Part shown: piece by piece, positions 51,918-61,324 of the stretch
Layout of the letters: each line of letters opens with the position of its first letter
Numbering within the stretch: the stretch's first letter is position 1
NCBI GenBank assembly: GCA_017302455.1
Contig: JAFLDO010000004.1
Location: forward strand, 62,001-126,000
Source of the DNA: Accumulibacter sp.
GTDB lineage: Bacteria; Pseudomonadota; Gammaproteobacteria; Burkholderiales; Rhodocyclaceae
Direction: 5' to 3'
DNA: 64,000 bases
The notes under the pieces: generated by a model
Database searches by the model: none
What the model was told of the DNA's origin: nothing
The model's input: the letters and a program-made list of their open reading frames with translations, nothing else
Translations under genes and position numbers: made by a program

Positions 51918-53753
51918 ATGCGTGTTCTCGGCCTGTCCGCCTACTACCATGACGCGGCGGCGGCCGTCGTCGTCGACGGGCGCATCGTCGCCGCTGCGCA
52001 GGAAGAGCGCTTCACCCGGATCAAGCATGACCCGGCTTTTCCGCTCAATGCGGCACGCGAGTGCATCGCGCTTGCCGGGCTGCGTGCGCACGAAATCGAT
52101 TTCGTGGCCTTCTACGACAAGCCCTTTCTCAAGTTCGAGCGTCTGCTCGAGACTTACCTGGCTTTTGCGCCGCGCGGGTTTACCTCGTTCCGGCACGCGC
52201 TGCCGCTGTGGCTGAAGGAGAAACTGTTTCAGAAGAGCATGCTGATCAAGGAGTTGTCGCAGCTCGACGCGAGTGTGGACTGGACTCCCCGCCTGCTTTT
52301 TTCCGAGCATCACCTCAGCCATGCGGCGAGCGCGTTCTTTCCGTCGCCGTTCGAGAGGGCGGCGGTACTGACCATGGATGGCGTCGGCGAGTGGACGACC
52401 ACCTCGCTGGCGATCGGTTCGGGGACCGAGCTGAAAGTGATCCGCGAGATTCATTTCCCGCACTCACTCGGCTTGCTCTATTCGGCATTCACCTACTACA
52501 CCGGCTTCAAGGTCAACTCCGGGGAGTACAAGGTGATGGGCCTGGCGCCGTATGGCGAGCCGAAGTACGCGGCGCTGATCCTCGAACACCTGATCGACGT
52601 CAAGGACGATGGCAGCTTCCGTCTCAACCTCGACTACTTCGACTACTGCACCGGCTTGACGATGACCAATCGCCGTTTCGCGGAACTGTTTGGCGGCCCG
52701 CCGCGTCAGGCGGACGCCTTGCTCGGACAGAAGGAGATGGACCTCGCGGCGTCGGTGCAGTCCGTCACCGAGGAGGTGGTGCTGAAGCTTGCACGCTCGG
52801 TCGCCCGCGAGACCGGTGAGAAGAACCTGTGCCTGGCGGGTGGTGTGGCGCTCAATTGCGTTGCCAACGGAAAACTCCTGCGGCAGGGCAGTTTCGAACG
52901 GCTGTGGCTGCAACCGGCGGCCGGCGATGCCGGCGGTTCGCTGGGCGCTGCGCTCGTCGCCGCGCACATGTACAAGCGTGAGCCGCGCCAGATCGCCGGT
53001 GGCGGCGATCTGATGCAGGGCTCCTACCTCGGTCCGCGCCATGACACGGCAGACAGTGCGCGGCGCCTGACGGTGCTCGGCGCGAAGTTCGACGTGCTCG
53101 GTGATGACGAGATCGTCGAGCGCTGCGCGCGTGCATTGGCTGACGGCCAGGCACTCGGCTGGCATCAGGGGCGCATGGAGTTCGGCCCGCGCGCCCTCGG
53201 CGGACGCTCGATCCTCGGTGACGCGCGCTCGCCGACGATGCAGAAACTGCTCAACCTCAAGGTCAAGTACCGCGAATCGTTCCGGCCGTTCGCGCCCGCC
53301 GTGCTGCGCGAGGACGTCGGCGAATGGTTCGCCATTGACGAGGACAGCCCCTACATGCTGCTGGTGGCGGAGGTACTCGAACGGCATCGCATCGCGATGA
53401 CGCCCGAGCAGCAACGACTTTTCGGGATCGACAAACTCAACGTGCCGCGCTCGTCGATTCCGGCCGTCACGCACGTGGACTACTCGGCGCGCATCCAGAC
53501 CGTACACCGCGAGACCAATCCACGCTTCCACGCGGTGATCAGCCGCTTCAAGGCGCTGACTGGCTGTCCGGTGGTGGTCAACACCAGTTTCAACGTGCGC
53601 GGTGAGCCGATCGTCTGTACGCCCGATGACGCCTTTCGCTGCTTCATGGGCACCGAGATCGAGGCTCTGGCGGTGGGCAACTGCTTCCTGCGCAAGGAAG
53701 ACCAGGATCCGGCGCTGAAGGAGCGCTACGAAGGCAAGTTCGATCTGGATTGA
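51918..53753 (+). CDS. NodU/SxtI-type carbamoyltransferase
   Basis: This 611-residue enzyme of the NodU/CmcH/TobZ family transfers a carbamoyl group from carbamoyl phosphate via ATP to a hydroxyl of a small molecule or sugar. The N-terminal ASKHA domain has VLGLSAYYHDAAAAVV, the metal-site HHLSHAASAFFPSPF and LAGGVALNCVANG. The C-terminal YrdC-like/Kae1-linked part has EFGPRALGGRSILGDAR and VVNTSFNVRGEPIVCTP. All landmarks are intact. Its substrate is unknown. The linked SxtJ- and SxtK-like genes match the sxtI/J/K trio known from saxitoxin clusters and many non-toxin genomes. Confidence 0.92.
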   Translation: MRVLGLSAYYHDAAAAVVVDGRIVAAAQEERFTRIKHDPAFPLNAARECIALAGLRAHEIDFVAFYDKPFLKFERLLETYLAFAPRGFTSFRHALPLWLKEKLFQKSMLIKELSQLDASVDWTPRLLFSEHHLSHAASAFFPSPFERAAVLTMDGVGEWTTTSLAIGSGTELKVIREIHFPHSLGLLYSAFTYYTGFKVNSGEYKVMGLAPYGEPKYAALILEHLIDVKDDGSFRLNLDYFDYCTGLTMTNRRFAELFGGPPRQADALLGQKEMDLAASVQSVTEEVVLKLARSVARETGEKNLCLAGGVALNCVANGKLLRQGSFERLWLQPAAGDAGGSLGAALVAAHMYKREPRQIAGGGDLMQGSYLGPRHDTADSARRLTVLGAKFDVLGDDEIVERCARALADGQALGWHQGRMEFGPRALGGRSILGDARSPTMQKLLNLKVKYRESFRPFAPAVLREDVGEWFAIDEDSPYMLLVAEVLERHRIAMTPEQQRLFGIDKLNVPRSSIPAVTHVDYSARIQTVHRETNPRFHAVISRFKALTGCPVVVNTSFNVRGEPIVCTPDDAFRCFMGTEIEALAVGNCFLRKEDQDPALKERYEGKFDLD

Positions 53754-53882
53754 CGCCGGCGCGACCAGCCGGGCGCAGCTCTGTCCGTCGCCGCACGTAG
53801 CTCGCCGGGCCGTCGGCCTGCCCGCACTTTCGGCCACCGGCCTGCCGGCGCGACCGCCCCTACTTTGACGAGACCGTTGCCC

Positions 53883-55124
53883 ATGAAGAAAACCGCTCTG
53901 CTCAACGTCCTCCTGGTCGTTGCCAGCGTCCTCGCCACCCTGCTCGTGCTCGAAGTGGTGATCGAGAAGACGCTGCTCACGCGCATCCCGGTGAAGTTTC
54001 ATTTTGCCCTCCCGTCCGGTCTGGCCGTACTCGCCCAGAGTTCGAAGGCCGAACGTCTGCCGGTAAACTACGTCGCCCTGGCCGGCGATTCCTATGCCCA
54101 TGGCAAGGGCGACTGGCTGTTGCAGATCAATCCGCGCAGCAACGACCCCTTTCATTCGGCGCATGTCCTGCAGCAATTGACCGGCTACGACGTCATCACT
54201 TTCGGCAGGAGCGGTGCCAGCAGTGCCAAGGGCTGGGTGCGCGAACCGCTGTCGAAATACCGCTACATCCACGATGTCATCGACAGCGACCTGCAGCCGC
54301 CGAGGTTCATCCTGGCTTTCTTCTATGCCGGCAACGATCTCTCGGACAATTTCCTGCAGGTGCGCGACAGCTTCATCCCTGCCTACGGGGAAGCTGCGGT
54401 GCACGACGACGCGGCCTGGGACAGGTTCTTCAGCAAGGAGATTCGCACGAACAATGTTGGGCCGCACGGTTCCGCGCAGATCAATCGTGGCTGGCTGATG
54501 ACGGCGGTGTTCAGGATCATCAAGCGCGAACTCACCGGCAAGGATGTCGAAACGGAAGTCGAACTGGCTGAGGAAATGGCGGCCCAGGGCAAGGACACCA
54601 ATCAGGTCGTCATCGACGGCGTCTCGACGATGATTCCCGGCGGCCTGCAGGCACCGGGGATGGGACTCGACCGGCAGCAAACCGAGATCGCCTTCCTGGC
54701 CATGGCGAAATCACTGGCCCGCCTGAAGCAGGCTTTTCCGGCCAGTCAGGTGGTGGTGGTGTATGTCCCGTCGGTCATGGAGGTGTACGCTCTCGGCGCT
54801 GAGCAGGTCAGTGTCTTCAGTTCCCTGCCGCGCGAGGGCCAGTACGTGCAGGAACGCTTCGCAGCGGCCGATCTGGTGGCGCGCAGCACCGAAGTCGCCG
54901 CGCGTGTGGCCGCCGAAGCGCGCGCACAAGGGCTGCCGTTCATCGATACCCGCCAGGATCTCCGGGCAGCGGCTGCGCGCCACATCCTGCACGGCCCGAA
55001 AGACTGGTTGCACTTGAATCGTCTGGGCTACGAGGTGTTTGCCCGCTCGATGGCCTGCGGCATGGTCGCCAACAAGCTATGGCCCGAACAGGCCTGCCAG
55101 TCGGGAGTTGTGGTCAGCCAGTAG
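53883..55124 (+). CDS. SGNH/GDSL hydrolase-like protein, membrane-anchored
   Basis: This 413-residue protein has an N-terminal membrane anchor or uncleaved signal (LLNVLLVVASVLATLLVLEVV). The SGNH blocks are present: block I VALAGDSYAHG with the Ser nucleophile, FYAGNDLSDNF (Asn) and a final KDWLHLNRLGYEVFA (Asp-x-x-His). Such enzymes remove or transfer acyl groups on envelope glycans. It follows the carbamoyltransferase by 129 bases and likely acts on the same product. Confidence 0.83.
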   Translation: MKKTALLNVLLVVASVLATLLVLEVVIEKTLLTRIPVKFHFALPSGLAVLAQSSKAERLPVNYVALAGDSYAHGKGDWLLQINPRSNDPFHSAHVLQQLTGYDVITFGRSGASSAKGWVREPLSKYRYIHDVIDSDLQPPRFILAFFYAGNDLSDNFLQVRDSFIPAYGEAAVHDDAAWDRFFSKEIRTNNVGPHGSAQINRGWLMTAVFRIIKRELTGKDVETEVELAEEMAAQGKDTNQVVIDGVSTMIPGGLQAPGMGLDRQQTEIAFLAMAKSLARLKQAFPASQVVVVYVPSVMEVYALGAEQVSVFSSLPREGQYVQERFAAADLVARSTEVAARVAAEARAQGLPFIDTRQDLRAAAARHILHGPKDWLHLNRLGYEVFARSMACGMVANKLWPEQACQSGVVVSQ

Positions 55125-55157
55125 GGGAGCATTCGCCGGCCGCCGGCGGCCCCGGGG

Positions 55158-55883
55158 TCAGTCGTCGAGGACGACGCTGGTATAGACCTCCTGCACGTCG
55201 TCGAGGCCCTCCAGCGCGTCGATCAGCTTCTGCATGCGCAGCGCCTCGTCGCCGCCGAGCTGCGTTTCGTTTTCAGCCTTCATCGTCACGCCGCCGAACT
55301 CGACCTGGAAACCGGCAGCGGTGAGCGCGTCCTTGACCGCCATGTAGTCGTTCGGCGCGGTGATGACTTCGACCGATCCGTCATCGTTGGTCAACACGTC
55401 GTCAGCGCCGGCTTCGATCGCCGCGTCCATCAACGCGCCTTCGTCGGTGCCCGGCGCGAACAGCAATTGCCCGCAGTGCTTGAACTGAAAGGCGACGCAG
55501 CCGTCGGTGCCGAGGTTGCCGCCGTACTTGTTGAAGGCGTGGCGGACGTCGGCGACGGTACGCGTCTTGTTGTCGGTCAGGCAATCGACGATCACCGCGG
55601 CGCCGCCGATGCCGTAGCCTTCATACCGGATTTCGACGTAGTCGACGCCTTCGAGTTCGCCGGTGCCCTTCTTGATCGCGTTGTCGATCTTGTCCTTGGG
55701 CATGTTGACGCCCTTGGCCTTGTCCACGGCCAGGCGAAGGCGCGGATTGAAGGCCGCATCGCCGCCGCCCATCTTGGCGGAGACCGTGATCTCCTTGGCG
55801 ATCTTGGAGAAGGAGGCGCTGCGCTTTTCGTCCTGGCGACCCTTGCGGTGCTGGATGTTGGCCCACTTCGAATGTCCTGCCAT
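55158..55883 (-). CDS. yebC: YebC/PmpR family transcriptional regulatory protein
   Basis: This 241-residue protein has N-terminus [20 protein letters not shown], diagnostic for YebC/TACO1. Recent work links the family to relief of ribosome stalling at polyproline as well as DNA binding. The ATG at 55883 follows AAGAGGT. It converges on the SGNH gene and is divergent from the ATPase gene. Confidence 0.95.
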   Translation of the reverse strand: MAGHSKWANIQHRKGRQDEKRSASFSKIAKEITVSAKMGGGDAAFNPRLRLAVDKAKGVNMPKDKIDNAIKKGTGELEGVDYVEIRYEGYGIGGAAVIVDCLTDNKTRTVADVRHAFNKYGGNLGTDGCVAFQFKHCGQLLFAPGTDEGALMDAAIEAGADDVLTNDDGSVEVITAPNDYMAVKDALTAAGFQVEFGGVTMKAENETQLGGDEALRMQKLIDALEGLDDVQEVYTSVVLDD

Positions 55884-55968
55884 GCTGACCTCTTGTGATT
55901 GCTGGTGACGTGCGGGCCTTGCCGAAGGCAACAAATGGGCCCGCAAATGGTCGATAATCGAGCCCCGC

Positions 55969-55977
55969 ATTCTAGCA
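55969..55977 (-). promoter_or_regulatory. extended -10 promoter element for yebC
   Basis: On the minus strand TGCTAGAAT (TGn plus TAGAAT, 5 of 6) lies about 85 bases upstream of the yebC start. No good -35 is seen. Confidence 0.35.
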
Positions 55978-56024
55978 CTTCCCGCAATTTCGTCCGTTCC
56001 CGTTACCACTTTCCGGAGTCGATC

Positions 56025-57551
56025 ATGGTTGCACCACTTGTCATCGCCAGACACGCAGACAAAGAGCTCGCCCTGTTGCCGGCGCTGGCCAATCGCCACG
56101 GCCTGATCACCGGCGCCACTGGCACCGGCAAGACGATCACCCTGCAACTCCTTGCCGAGCGCTTTTCGACGATCGGTGTGCCGGTGTTCATGGCCGACGT
56201 CAAAGGCGATCTGTCGGGTCTGGCGTCCGTCGGCAGCCTGACGCCGAAGATGGAGGCACGCCTGGCCACGCTCGGTGTCAAGGATTTCGCGCCGGCGAAA
56301 TGCCCGGTGGCCTTCTGGGACGTTTTCGGCGCCCAGGGACACCCGGTGCGCGCGACGATTTCGGACATGGGGCCGGTACTTCTGGCGCGCCTGCTCAACC
56401 TCAACGACACGCAGGCCGGCGTGCTGCAACTGGTGTTCAAGATCGCCGATGACAACGGCCTGTTGTTGCTCGATCTCAAGGACTTGCGGGCGATGATCCA
56501 GTATGTCGGCGAGAACGCCAAGACCTTCACCAACGAATACGGCAACGTCTCGGCCGCGTCCATCGGCGCCATCCAGCGCGGCCTGCTGACGCTCGGCGAG
56601 CAGGGTGCCGAGGCGTTCTTCGGCGAACCGATGCTCGACATCGCCGACCTGATGCAGACCGACGACGGCAAGGGCGTGGTCAACATCCTCGCCGGCGACA
56701 AGTTGATGGGGTCGCCGCGTCTCTACTCGACCTTCCTGCTGTGGCTGCTTTCCGAACTGTTCGAGCAGTTGCCGGAAGTCGGCGACCTCGACAAGCCCAA
56801 GCTGGTGTTCTTCTTCGACGAAGCGCACCTGCTGTTCAACGAAGCGCCGGCGGCCTTGCTGGAAAAGATCGAACAGGTGGTGCGCCTGATCCGTTCGAAG
56901 GGGGTCGGCGTCTATTTCGTCACCCAGAACCCGCTCGACATTCCCGACACCGTTCTCGGTCAGCTCGGCAACCGCGTCCAGCACGCGCTGCGCGCCTTCA
57001 CGCCGCGTGACCAGAAGGCCGTCAAGGCCGCCGCCCAGACCTTGCGCGCCAATCCGAAGTTCGATGCCGAGACGGCGATCACCGAGCTTGGCGTCGGCGA
57101 GGCGCTGGTTTCCTTCCTCGACGAGCAGGGTCGGCCAGGCGTCGTCGAGCGAGCCTTCATCCTGCCGCCGGCATCGCGCATCGGCCCGCAGACGGCCGAG
57201 GAGCGCCAGGCGGTGATCAGGAACTCGGCGATCTACGGGCACTACGAGAACATCGTCGATCGCGAGTCGGCCTACGAAAGACTCAAGGGCTCACCTGCCG
57301 CCGCTCAGCCGAACGGTGGCGCACCCGCGCCTGGCGGTGAGCCGGCGCCGACGGCTACGGGGGGCGGCTGGCTGGGGGGCCTCGGCGATCTGTTCGGCGG
57401 TGGTTCCGGCAGCGGGCGGGCGCGTGGCGGCGATTCGGTGATCGAGACGGCCGCCAAGAGTGCTGCGCGGGCCATCGGCTCGCAGGTCGGCCGCGAGATC
57501 ATTCGTGGTGTGCTGGGGTCCATCCTCGGTGGCGGTTCGCGCCGGCGCTGA
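56025..57551 (+). CDS. HerA-like helicase/ATPase (DUF853 family)
   Basis: This 508-residue FtsK/HerA-superfamily ATPase has Walker [15 protein letters not shown] at about residues 28-41, Walker [14 protein letters not shown] and an arginine-finger region [15 protein letters not shown]. The C-terminal 70 residues are Gly/Ser-rich and then a short amphipathic helix. DUF853 proteins are widespread and uncharacterised. The ATG at 56025 follows CCGGAG. No NurA-like nuclease lies next to it, so a resection role is not supported. Confidence 0.87.
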   Translation: MVAPLVIARHADKELALLPALANRHGLITGATGTGKTITLQLLAERFSTIGVPVFMADVKGDLSGLASVGSLTPKMEARLATLGVKDFAPAKCPVAFWDVFGAQGHPVRATISDMGPVLLARLLNLNDTQAGVLQLVFKIADDNGLLLLDLKDLRAMIQYVGENAKTFTNEYGNVSAASIGAIQRGLLTLGEQGAEAFFGEPMLDIADLMQTDDGKGVVNILAGDKLMGSPRLYSTFLLWLLSELFEQLPEVGDLDKPKLVFFFDEAHLLFNEAPAALLEKIEQVVRLIRSKGVGVYFVTQNPLDIPDTVLGQLGNRVQHALRAFTPRDQKAVKAAAQTLRANPKFDAETAITELGVGEALVSFLDEQGRPGVVERAFILPPASRIGPQTAEERQAVIRNSAIYGHYENIVDRESAYERLKGSPAAAQPNGGAPAPGGEPAPTATGGGWLGGLGDLFGGGSGSGRARGGDSVIETAAKSAARAIGSQVGREIIRGVLGSILGGGSRRR

Positions 57552-57656
57552 GCGGCCCTGACCTGGCGTGACTGATGGCCGGTCAGGCGTTGCCATGCTG
57601 CCGTTGGCCTGTCCATCGGCAGTCCCCGTTCTGCAATTGTTGTGCTTGGTGATTCC

Positions 57657-58937
57657 ATGGCTGATATCCCGCTGCGTGAACGTCCCTTCGACACTTTCCT
57701 GAGTCACGCCCACGCCGACAAGGCGGTGGTGGACCGCATACACGCGTGGCTGGAGCGCGCCGGGCTTAAGGTCTGGTACGACGCGACGCATCTGGGTGCC
57801 GGTACGAAGATTGCCAGCGAACTCGGCCAGGCGATCGCCCAGTGCCGCTCGGCGCTGGTGGTGATGTCCCGCGCTTCGGTCGAATCGGGTTGGGTCGAGG
57901 ATGAATGGAACCTGGCATCGGTGGAACGTAACCGCAAGGCGACGCGTGACTTCCGGGTCATCCCGCTGCGCCTCGAGGACTGTGAGCTGCCCCGTTTTCT
58001 GGAGTCTACGAAATGGGTCGACCTGGTCGGTCGACTGGACGACGTGGCTGCCTGGGCCGAGGTTCTGGATGCGATGGCCGGTGACGACACCGACCTGGAT
58101 GCGGTGCGGCCGCTGGATGTGTATGTCAGTCGCAGCTGGCAGGTCGGCCGCGAGCAGACCCTGGCCGACCAGGTGCTGGCCCGCCTGGCGGCGCCCGACC
58201 TGCGCCTGATTGGCGACTCGCCCGAATGGCCGAGCTTCAGCGGCGACCGTATTCGCTCGATCATGCGCAGTTGCGGCGGCGTCGTCTGCATCATTCCGAA
58301 CCGGCCGCGCAGTGCCGACAACGACCGGCTGAAGTACTTCATTCGCGAGGCCCGCACGGCAGGGCAACTCGGGCTGCCCCTGCTGGTGGTGGCCGAGGAC
58401 GGCGCTGACCTCCCGGCCGACCTGCCGGTGCGCCTGCGGGCCGGCGCCGACGGCGTCAATGCACATCCCGCTTTGGCCGCCGACCTCGCCGAGGGGGTGG
58501 AGGAGTTCCTTGAGCGCTGCCGCAGCCGGCCACGCGCCGGCCATGTGTTCCTGGCCACCGATTTCGACGAGGCCTCTCGCGCGCGCAACCACCTGCTGCG
58601 CCGGGTGATCCAGCGCTGCAGTGGTCTGCGCTGCGTGGTCGGCGAGCAGGTCGGCGGCGATAGCGTGCACAGCTCGATCATCAGCCTGATTCGCGACGCG
58701 GTGTGGGTGCTGGCCGACGTCAGCGGCAACAATCTGAACACCTGTATCGAGGCCGGCGCTGCTTGCGGTGCGGCGGTCGATTGCACGCTGGTGGCGCGCA
58801 AACCCTACCAGCAGCAGCCCTTCATGCTGCGCGGCATGGAACTCAAGACCTATGACGATGCGGTGGACCTGCTGGCCATCGCGCACCGGGCGGCGAGGGC
58901 TTATCGGCGCAAGGTGCTGCGCATTGGCAACGACTAA
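57657..58937 (+). CDS. TIR-domain protein with two additional nucleotide-hydrolase-like domains
   Basis: This 426-residue protein has a TIR domain at residues 8-145 (FDTFLSHAHADKAVV, LKVWYDATHLGAG, ALVVMSRASVESGWVEDEW), with Trp79 and candidate NADase Glu83 in the W-x3-E spacing. A second Rossmann-like domain spans about 150-290 (LDVYVSRSWQ, VVCIIPNRPRSADNDRLKY). A third spans about 295-415 and carries VLADVSGNNLNTCIEAGAA, resembling the nucleoside 2-deoxyribosyltransferase-like motif ADxTGxNxNVxxELG. The layout echoes the 500-residue TIR protein 8 kb away, though the sequences differ. It stands alone, with no STAND, SMEK or Thoeris partner adjacent. ATG at 57657; an upstream GTG at 57642 is in frame. 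Confidence 0.83.
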   Translation: MADIPLRERPFDTFLSHAHADKAVVDRIHAWLERAGLKVWYDATHLGAGTKIASELGQAIAQCRSALVVMSRASVESGWVEDEWNLASVERNRKATRDFRVIPLRLEDCELPRFLESTKWVDLVGRLDDVAAWAEVLDAMAGDDTDLDAVRPLDVYVSRSWQVGREQTLADQVLARLAAPDLRLIGDSPEWPSFSGDRIRSIMRSCGGVVCIIPNRPRSADNDRLKYFIREARTAGQLGLPLLVVAEDGADLPADLPVRLRAGADGVNAHPALAADLAEGVEEFLERCRSRPRAGHVFLATDFDEASRARNHLLRRVIQRCSGLRCVVGEQVGGDSVHSSIISLIRDAVWVLADVSGNNLNTCIEAGAACGAAVDCTLVARKPYQQQPFMLRGMELKTYDDAVDLLAIAHRAARAYRRKVLRIGND

Positions 58938-58989
58938 GGAGTTGGCCACGTGCCGTCGCCGACTGCGCTGCGCCTGCTGGCTGGGCAGG

Positions 58990-59802
58990 TCAGCGACCTG
59001 CCGAGAGTCGCCGCAGCACGCCACTGAGCACCGCAAAAGCAACCAGCAGGAGGCCGCACAGGGGACTGAAAGGCTGGTCGAGCGAGAGCGCCAGGGCGAA
59101 TGCGAGGACGTAGATCGCGACGCCGGTCGCCGTCGCAAGGAGCAGGCATTGACGCCAGCCACCACCCCAGGCAAAGGCCACCAGCGGTGGCACGAAGATC
59201 AGCGCGAAGGCACCCATTACGCCCAGGCTCATGGTCGCCAGCGCCAGCGCGCCGGCGACCAGCAGATCGAAGACGAGTTGCGCGCGTCTCCCGGACAGCC
59301 CGCGTGCGCGCAGGAAGTCGGGAAAGAAATGCGCCAGCAACAGGCGTTGCGAGAGCAGTCGCATGACGAACAGGGAAGCGAGCGCAAGGGCGGCGGCCGA
59401 GATCAGGTGGGACTGGTCGGTGAAGTAGAGCTGGCCGTCGAAGAGGGCTTGCCCGATACGTTCCGCCAGCGGCAGATTGCTCACCATGAGCACCGAGGCT
59501 GCCCAGCCAAGCAGGAGCAGCAAGCCATAGGCGGCCCCCTGCGTGGTGTGCGACGAGCCATCGAAGGCGTGTTTGAGACTGCCGGCCAGGCCGGCGGCAG
59601 CCAGCCCGCCGAACACCATCGGCAGGCCGGCGAGCATCGCCAGCAGCGAGCCGGCAGCCGCCGTCTGGGCAAAGGCCAGGGCGGCCAGCCACTCGCCGCG
59701 CAGGCGAAGGTAGCAGCCGAGCAGTGGCAGCAGCATGGCGAACATCAAGCCGGTCAGGAAAGGCCCGGCAAAGAGCGGGTCGAGTAGCAGGGCAGGGTTC
59801 AT
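58990..59802 (-). CDS. metal ABC transporter permease (ZnuB/MntB family)
   Basis: This 270-residue membrane protein has about eight helices and matches the family (FLTGLMFAMLLPLLGCYLRLR, LATMSLGVMGAFALIFVPP). It overlaps the ATPase gene by four bases (ATGA). With the ATPase and binding protein it forms a zinc- or manganese-type importer. It ends the operon, converging on the TIR gene with 52 bases between. Confidence 0.85.
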   Translation of the reverse strand: MNPALLLDPLFAGPFLTGLMFAMLLPLLGCYLRLRGEWLAALAFAQTAAAGSLLAMLAGLPMVFGGLAAAGLAGSLKHAFDGSSHTTQGAAYGLLLLLGWAASVLMVSNLPLAERIGQALFDGQLYFTDQSHLISAAALALASLFVMRLLSQRLLLAHFFPDFLRARGLSGRRAQLVFDLLVAGALALATMSLGVMGAFALIFVPPLVAFAWGGGWRQCLLLATATGVAIYVLAFALALSLDQPFSPLCGLLLVAFAVLSGVLRRLSAGR

Positions 59803-60365
59803 CCGAGGCTGATCTTCCGGTGGCAGACGGCATTGATGAAGCGTTGGTCGTGGCTGACCACGAGCAAGCCGCAGCCGGCGTCGGCGCGCCGCTGCAGCAC
59901 CCGCTCGAGAAAGATCGTGCCTTCGGGGTCGAGGTTGTTGGTCGGCTCGTCGAGCAGGACGACGTCAGCCGCTGCGAGCAGGCAGGACCAGAGGTAGAGA
60001 AACTGGAGCTGTCCTCCGGAGAGCCTGTCGAGCCGTTTGCCGAGCTGTGTCGAGAGCCAGGGTGGCAGCTCCTCCGGACTGGCGCCGGTCAGTGCCAGCA
60101 GGTCGGTGGCATTGATCGGGAGACCATCGATCGCCGGCGGCTGTTGCTGCTGCAGCGAGATCTGCAAGCCGGCCGCCTTGCCGATCTGGCCCGAGAAGAT
60201 CCTTGCCGATCCGGTCAGGGCAGCCAGCAGCGTCGACTTGCCGCAGGCATTGGGCCCGACGACGCCGAGGATCTCGCTGCGGGCGAGGCGAAACGAGAGC
60301 GGGCCAACCACCGGCCGGGTGTAGCCGGCGGTCAGCGCGTCGATGTCGAGCAGTGGCTTCGGCAC
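59799..60365 (-). CDS. metal ABC transporter ATP-binding protein
   Basis: This 188-residue ABC ATPase has Walker A VGPNACGKSTLL, signature RLSGGQLQFLYL, Walker B VVLLDEPTNNLD and a switch His in VVSHDQRF. It is short for the family (usually 220-260), with the C-terminus ending soon after the switch. The GTG start at 60365 lies one base after the binding-protein stop. Confidence 0.86.
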   Translation of the reverse strand: MPKPLLDIDALTAGYTRPVVGPLSFRLARSEILGVVGPNACGKSTLLAALTGSARIFSGQIGKAAGLQISLQQQQPPAIDGLPINATDLLALTGASPEELPPWLSTQLGKRLDRLSGGQLQFLYLWSCLLAAADVVLLDEPTNNLDPEGTIFLERVLQRRADAGCGLLVVSHDQRFINAVCHRKISLG

Positions 60366-60366
60366 G

Positions 60367-61260
60367 CTACAGCGCCCTGAGGAGGCGGTTGATGGTGTCG
60401 TCGTAGAGCGAGAAGAGGTTGGTCGCCTCGGGCGTGCCGCCGATGGTGAACGGCAGTACGACGACCGGAATTCCCGTTCGCTCGGCGATCCAGAGTGAGG
60501 GCGCGGCATGTTGGTAGGCGGCGCGGAGGACCATTCTGGCTGGCTGAGCGGTCTGCTGGGCGACGATCCCGGCCAGCCACGAGCTGGTCGGTTCAAGCCC
60601 GGGTTTTGGTTCGAGCGTGCCGGTTTCCTTCAGGCCGAGCCAGTTCTGCAAATAGGGAAAGGCCTTGTGCTGAACCAGCACCGGTACGCCGCGCAGCGGC
60701 GCAGCTTGTTTCTCCCAGCGGACCAGCGCGGTTCGCAGGCGTTCGGCGAATGCCTGGTAGTTGGCGACGTAGGCGGTGGCATTGGCCGGGTCGAGCTCGA
60801 CCATGCGTCGGGCCAACGCCTCGCCGACCTTGAGCAGATTGCGCGGATCGGTCTGGATATGCGGGTTGCCTGCGGCATGCACGTCGCCGAGAGTCCGGTC
60901 GAGCACCGGGGGGATTTCCAGCATGCTGACGAAACGTGCGGCTTCGAAGTAGCCGGGTCGGCCGAACTGGATGGCGGCGTTGCCCGACTCGCGAACGACC
61001 AACGGTAACCAGCCGATCTCGAGATCGGCGCCGGTCGCCACCACCAGCTGCGCTGTGCGCGCGCGGGCGATCAGCGAGGGTTTGGCCTCGATTCGGTGGG
61101 GATCCTGCAGGCCGTGCGTGGCTGTGTAAACACTGACCTTGTCGCCGCCGACTTCCTGCGCCAGCGCTCCCCATTCCGGGACAGTGGCGAAGATGTTGAA
61201 GGCGGCATGCGCCGGCAGCGAGACTGCGAGCAGGATCAAGAGGGAAAAGAAACGTGTCAC
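60367..61260 (-). CDS. metal ABC transporter substrate-binding protein (ZnuA/MntA family)
   Basis: This 297-residue periplasmic cluster A-I binding protein has signal peptide MTRFFSLLILLAVSLPAHA. Candidate metal ligands are His in LQDPHRIEAKPS, His in GNPHIQTDPRN, His in VLVQHKAFPYL and a late Asp. The long His/Asp-rich loop typical of ZnuA is absent, so metal choice (zinc or manganese) is open. The GTG start at 61260 follows AAGGAG. It is in line with the ATPase and permease. Confidence 0.87.
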   Translation of the reverse strand: MTRFFSLLILLAVSLPAHAAFNIFATVPEWGALAQEVGGDKVSVYTATHGLQDPHRIEAKPSLIARARTAQLVVATGADLEIGWLPLVVRESGNAAIQFGRPGYFEAARFVSMLEIPPVLDRTLGDVHAAGNPHIQTDPRNLLKVGEALARRMVELDPANATAYVANYQAFAERLRTALVRWEKQAAPLRGVPVLVQHKAFPYLQNWLGLKETGTLEPKPGLEPTSSWLAGIVAQQTAQPARMVLRAAYQHAAPSLWIAERTGIPVVVLPFTIGGTPEATNLFSLYDDTINRLLRAL

Positions 61261-61324
61261 GATAACTCCTTGGCGGCGAATGTGGCGCTGGGCGGCAAGA
61301 GCCAGCCGACCGGCGCCGCTGGTC

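Noticed and set aside
56025..57551. HerA-NurA or Sir2-HerA type defence pair
   Set aside because: No nuclease or Sir2 gene is adjacent; neighbours are yebC and a separately promoted TIR gene. DUF853 is a widespread housekeeping-type family.
57557..57587. 7-bp stem with 17-base loop after the HerA-like gene as a terminator
   Set aside because: Loop too long, no T-run; not strong enough to call.
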